Origin: Notospermus geniculatus
Taxonomy: Eukaryota; Nemertea; Pilidiophora; Heteronemertea; Lineidae
Direction of reading: 5' to 3'
DNA: 64,000 bases
Assembly: GCA_002633025.1 (NCBI GenBank)
Contig: NMRB01000070.1
Coordinates: 214,285 to 278,284 of the forward strand
A model generated the notes under the pieces. That model did no database searches. It was not told the origin of the DNA and worked only from the letters and a program-made list of their open reading frames with translations. Position numbers and translations under genes: made by a program. Numbering within the stretch: the stretch's first letter is position 1; each line of letters opens with the position of its first letter. Shown here in pieces: positions 60,867-64,000 of the stretch.

Positions 60867-61108
60867 CTGAAAGGAGAGGAAAGCCCAAAGAAAATGTAAT
60901 CCCCTGCCAGTTGAACTGAAGACAAAATGGCCAGACAAAATGGCCGACAAACATGTACGAAATTACATGGACGACGAATACAAGAGCCGATTTTGGCAAG
61001 ACGCAGGGGTTCCACGACTTTTAAATGAACCAAAAATCGAGAAATGTGGCTTTAGTGTTACTTGTAGTCGTAAATTTTCATTCGTGCAGAGAAATATTTG
61101 TATCTTAC

Positions 61109-61178
61109 CTTGAATTGAGATATTTTTCTTCAATAAAAATCCGTATAAAACAAACATGCTTCTTCCTCCTGCCTTCAT
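61109..61178 (-). CDS. Mirrored gene, left copy, exon 1
   Basis: Starts with ATG in a favourable context (GTGCACCATGA) and runs 70 bp to CAAG followed by GTAAGA (donor at plus-strand 61103-61108). It encodes MKAGGRSMFVLYGFLLKK then NISIQ, a short basic start with a modest hydrophobic patch, not a clear signal peptide. The exon ends in phase 1, which fits exon 2. The intron of about 240 bp contains AATGGCC-type repeats and is conserved in the right arm. Transcription would run leftward, away from the palindrome centre. Confidence 0.45.
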
Positions 61179-61461
61179 GGTGCACCTCTACGCAAGTACG
61201 TGCGCAGCCCTCGACTTCTCTCCTTCAACTGACGATTCGGGTGAGACACGTGACATACCCGCCGATCTGAGCGCCACTGGCGGCGAAAATTAAAGGCGCA
61301 CGACGTGCTATGCTGTAGATGCGTGTACTACTACTGTCCAGGGAGCCACCTAGCGGCAGCACTACGAACTACAGAAAGCCATTGCAAAATCACGTTGTAA
61401 ACCATTCGCCGAAAACGTAGTTAACCCTGCGATTGGAGAGTGGCCCAGCGGCGCCCCCTAC

Positions 61462-61730
61462 CGGCAAAAGCGGCGGCAATACCGGGATCCTTTAAAAACG
61501 AAAGAAGCCTTGATTTACGATGGCTGTCCAGGTTTGACGATGCCATTGTTTTTGGGGTGAAAATCTTGGACAGCCATCGTAAATCAAGGCTTCTTTTGGC
61601 ATTTTTCTTTTAAAAACGGGAGATTTTTAAAAAATTTTGGTATTCAGCCATTTTCCCATCTCCGTGCTGGGTAGCCACTTATGAACACGAAAATGCCAAA
61701 AGAAGCCTTGATTTACGATGGCTGTCCAAG
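61462..61730. repeat. Palindrome centre with three copies of a 28-bp word
   Basis: AGAAGCCTTGATTTACGATGG plus CTGTCCA occurs at 61503 (plus), 61567 (minus) and 61700 (plus). Copies 2 and 3, extended by TTTGGCATTTT, form the innermost arms of the large palindrome around a loop at 61606-61689. Copies 1 and 2 form an additional hairpin of about 92 bp in a roughly 104-bp segment (61462-61565) that the right arm lacks. Confidence 0.8.
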
Positions 61731-62029
61731 TAGGGGGCGCCACTGGGCCACTCTCCAACCGCAGGGATTACCTACGTTGTCGGCGAATGGTTTATAATGT
61801 GATTTTGCAATGGATTTCTGTAGTTCGTGGTGCTGCCGCTAGGTGCTAAGCTCCTCGACGTGGACAGGTAGCAGTACACGCATAGCATAGCACAGCACAG
61901 CACATGATGCTCCTTTAATTTTCGCCACCAGTGGCGCTCAGATCGGCGGGTGTGTCACGTGTCTCACCCGAATCGTCAGTTGAAGGACAGAAGTCAAGGG
62001 CTGCGCACGTACTTGCGTAGAGGTGCACC

Positions 62030-62099
62030 ATGAAGGCAGGAGGAAGAAGCATGCTTGTTTTATACGGATTTTTATTGAAGAAACATATCTCAATTCAAG
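62030..62099 (+). CDS. Mirrored gene, right copy, exon 1
   Basis: Same 70-bp structure as the left copy: ATG in GTGCACCATGA, donor GTAAGA after CAAG. Encodes MKAGGRSMLVLYGFLLKK then HISIQ, two replacements relative to the left copy visible here (F to L and N to H). Transcription runs rightward, so the two copies are divergent from the palindrome centre. Confidence 0.4.
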
Positions 62100-62343
62100 G
62101 TAAGATACAAATATTTCTCTGCACGAATGAAAATTTACGACTACAAGTAACACTAAAGCCATATTTCTCGATTTTGGTAGTCATTTAGAAGTCGTGGAAC
62201 CCCTGCGTCTTGCCGAAATCGGCTCTCGTATTCGTCGTCCATGCAATTATTCGTACATGTGTGTCGGCCATTTTGTCTGGCCATTTTGTCTTCAGTTCAA
62301 CTGGCAGGGATTACATTTTATTTGGGCTTTCCTCTCCTTTCAG

Positions 62344-62437
62344 AATGTCTCGAAGCTTCGTGCAAGTTCCTCCAAGTGATGCTGACATGTTGGACGACGC
62401 TGGTCCTGCCTATATTTCAGACCTGAATGTACAATCG
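62344..62437 (+). pseudogene. Mirrored gene, right copy, exon 2 (1-bp deletion)
   Basis: Acceptor TCCTCTCCTTTCAG and donor GTAAGT are intact, but the exon is 94 bp, not 95, because one base is missing near AGCTTCGTGCAAG. Spliced to exon 1, the frame leaves the conserved reading at ECLEAS and reaches a stop inside the exon. An ATG at 62345 would rescue the downstream reading (MSRSF to DAGPAYISDLNVQS), which the left copy cannot do. So either this copy is broken or the two copies use different starts. Confidence 0.45.
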
Positions 62438-63656
62438 GTAAGTTGAGGTTGCCTTATCAGTCCCGCCATATTTCCCCCTGTCGCCATTTTGGTCGACATG
62501 TTGTATAACATGTAGGCGTAGCTGTTTGGGGAAAAATTTGTTCGTTTACCCATGTTGTTTTGTTGTCCGTTTGTATTCATTGGGAATTATATTTTATCTT
62601 TGCAGATTTGAGTCTACCCCCGACACGTCCAAGGATTGAATTCGTCGGTGTTTTTCACTCCACAGCCTTATACTTGATGTAGGGTCTACATGTATATAAT
62701 TGACATCCGATTTCCCGTTTTTTTATGTGACTAAATATTGTGATCTTTTGTATAGGCTAATTTTTCATATGTAACATAGTTGCCTCAGATTTCCCGATTT
62801 CCGATTTTGATGTACTCATTTAAAGAGTATTAATTAATAGATGTAATTAATATAATTACTGACTTAGGTTTCTCTTTTTCATCATCGAAACTTACGGAGA
62901 CGGGTCATAGCCAAAAANAAACAGACTTCGACAACTCAGCCTTTTAGGCCTACTGTACATCAAATACGGGAAATCGGAGGCCAACAGTGACAAACATGTA
63001 CAACGACAAAAGATAGGCCTATATACCAAAGACGCCAGGAAATCGGATGTAAATGGTGATACAACAATGTATAAATATACGGTACGAGAAACACATCAAA
63101 ATCGGATGGCATGAATAAATGTACAGGCCTAATACTAATACATGTAGTTGGATAAATCCACTGCGTAAGATATTTGTCACAATCTTATGGTCTGCATCCA
63201 CTCACATCAGGTTACGTGTCTCTCACTGGGGTTCGATGTAAAGTCCTTTCCCCCAAGATTACTAGACCAACATCAGCAGTGAAACTGCACGGCAGAAAAA
63301 AACAGCCAAGTCCTATCAGAGTTCATTCACACGTGATAAACCGATTCCAATATGAAGTCCTGGTGAGAGTTCATTCATCATGTGACCTGATTCGTAATGT
63401 TATCTCCGTGACGACAGCCGTATCTCGGAAACCGAACGAATGATGTTGTTCAGCACTGTATTTCGTTCCCCTTGAGAGGCTGAAAAAGAGAGTTCGTTGA
63501 ATAAATAAGCTGTTATCCGAGGAGGATGGCTGATTTTTGCTGGTGATTCTTTCGACGAACAATAAATGGCAGTCGGGGGCACCATATGAGGGTGCATAGT
63601 TCCATGATCCCTTTAGAGATGACGACACCATGTCGATCACCCACAGGAAAGTCTTA

Positions 63657-63774
63657 GGGCCGTATTCTAGAAGCTTCCTTAAGTGTAAGGTCGACCTTTA
63701 GCTATTGTTTGCAGGGTAGAATACAAAAGATTAAGGTCGACCTTACACTTAAGGAAGCTTCTAGAATAAGGCCC
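63657..63774. mobile_element. Hairpin element, family G, copy 3, with TTA duplication
   Basis: The termini GGGCCGTATTCTAGAAGC and GCTTCTAGAATAAGGCCC pair, and inner arms CTTAAGTGTAAGGTCGACC pair with GGTCGACCTTACACTTAAG. The loop has AGCTATTGTTTG...ACAAAAGATT. TTA flanks both ends (63654-63656, 63775-63777). Joining the flanks gives GTCTTAGAC, which matches the uninterrupted GTCTTACAGAC of the left arm (minus strand near 58900), so this is a real insertion with a 3-bp target duplication. Confidence 0.85.
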
Positions 63775-63826
63775 TTAGACTTCCTTTGCAACAAACATGG
63801 CGGTGTAAGAGTTCTCATCATTGTGT
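63775..63826 (+). repeat. YY1-like repeat arm, right end of the palindrome
   Basis: CTTTGCAACAAACATGGCGG then TGTAAGAGTTCTCATCATTG corresponds to the minus strand of 58842-58901. The CRE-like part is degraded here. Confidence 0.55.
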
Positions 63827-63837
63827 AAAATGACTCG

Positions 63838-64000
63838 AAATCTCGAATTTTTGATGCAAAAAATTTGACTAACTGCGCACTAAATATAGAAAAGAAGGCT
63901 CGGGGCACCTCCTTATGATGGCTCCCTAGGGCCCCCGAGCCTTGTTTTCCAAATTTAGTGTGCAGTTAGCCAGATGTTTTGCGTAAACAATTCTAGATTT
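63838..64000. mobile_element. Inverted repeat reaching the window end
   Basis: GACTAACTGCGCACTAAATA and GAAGGCTCGGGG (63868-63905) pair with CCCCGAGCC and TTTAGTGTGCAGTTAGCC (63932-63971). Weaker pairing continues outward (TCTCGAATT against AATTCTAGA), so the element may run past base 64000. The loop is about 25 bp. Confidence 0.6.

Larger units (their letters stand above)
58842..61605. repeat. Large palindrome, left arm
   Basis: Read on the minus strand this corresponds, block by block, to 61690-63826. Anchors include CACACGTGTTAAACCG-type sequence (59155), the CTTATGGTCTGCATCCACTC complement (59285-59310), the mirrored exons at 60772-60866 and 61109-61178, and GCGCTCAGATCGGCGGG (61258-61274). 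Divergence looks like roughly 5-10% plus indels. The arm carries an extra insertion of about 670 bp (59563-60230) and about 100 bp near the centre (61462-61565). Confidence 0.85.
61690..63826. repeat. Large palindrome, right arm
   Basis: Reverse complement of the left arm with scattered substitutions. It lacks the two left-arm insertions. It carries its own insertion (hairpin 63657-63774), about 110 bp not seen on the left (around 63525-63635) and an ambiguous base at 62918. That base lies where the left arm has its 670-bp insertion. Confidence 0.85.

Noticed and set aside
58842-63826. Reading the YY1/CRE block as the terminal inverted repeat that defines a 5-kb transposon.
   Set aside because: Its polarity at the palindrome ends is opposite to that of the 30-kb element, so one shared terminus does not explain both.
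2953-64000. CRISPR arrays, bacterial operons or phage genes.
   Set aside because: The repeats here are tandem satellites or fold-backs without spacer structure, and gene organisation is eukaryotic.

Overview
This is a eukaryotic window with almost no coding sequence. The base composition is moderate (roughly 40-43% GC by eye). No open frame without gap characters exceeds about 160 codons. The sequence is full of short fold-back elements, minisatellites and invertebrate-style words such as TAGGCCTA and ACATGTACATGT. A marine invertebrate fits best, and a deuterostome such as amphioxus, an echinoderm or a hemichordate is plausible, but no gene here fixes the species. One 275-base gap (13925-14199) and three single n's (11533, 29003, 62918) mark a draft assembly.

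Layout. 1-13.9 kb: mostly unique non-coding DNA with fold-backs at 224, 1917 and 11559, a compound element at 12548, a degenerate tandem repeat near 8 kb, and one convincing exon (2677-2889, minus strand) of a small secreted cysteine-rich peptide. 14.2-29 kb: a terminal-inverted-repeat element beside the gap, two copies of one fold-back family (14674, 21126) and other fold-backs. 28.4-29.7 kb: a 560-bp direct duplication that may be an assembly artefact. 30-37 kb: a fold-back with CRE-like and YY1-like motifs, a tRNA-like SINE, a long hairpin, a C/G-run-rich element and further fold-backs. 37.3-47.4 kb: nearly featureless. 47.4-48.2 kb: a roughly 47-bp satellite interrupted by a 141-bp fold-back flanked by TTA. 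49-57.1 kb: several two-copy fold-back families, two adjacent hairpin elements and a candidate cysteine-rich exon.

The last 6 kb is the most unusual part. At 57870-58655 there is a tandem array of about eight copies of a roughly 100-bp segment that I recognise as a conserved 18S rRNA core region. About 190 bp further on, a large imperfect palindrome starts (58842-63826, centre near 61648). Each arm carries the same outward-facing, intron-containing gene-like structure with good splice sites. The left copy has an intact 56-codon spliced frame. The right copy has a 1-bp deletion. The arms differ by younger insertions, including a nearly perfect 277-bp palindrome in the left arm and a 118-bp hairpin in the right arm, whose target site can be compared with the opposite arm.

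Functional links are few. The window reads as a repeat-rich intergenic or intronic region in which fold-back elements have repeatedly inserted into each other. All family relationships below were found by eye within this window and none was checked against a database.
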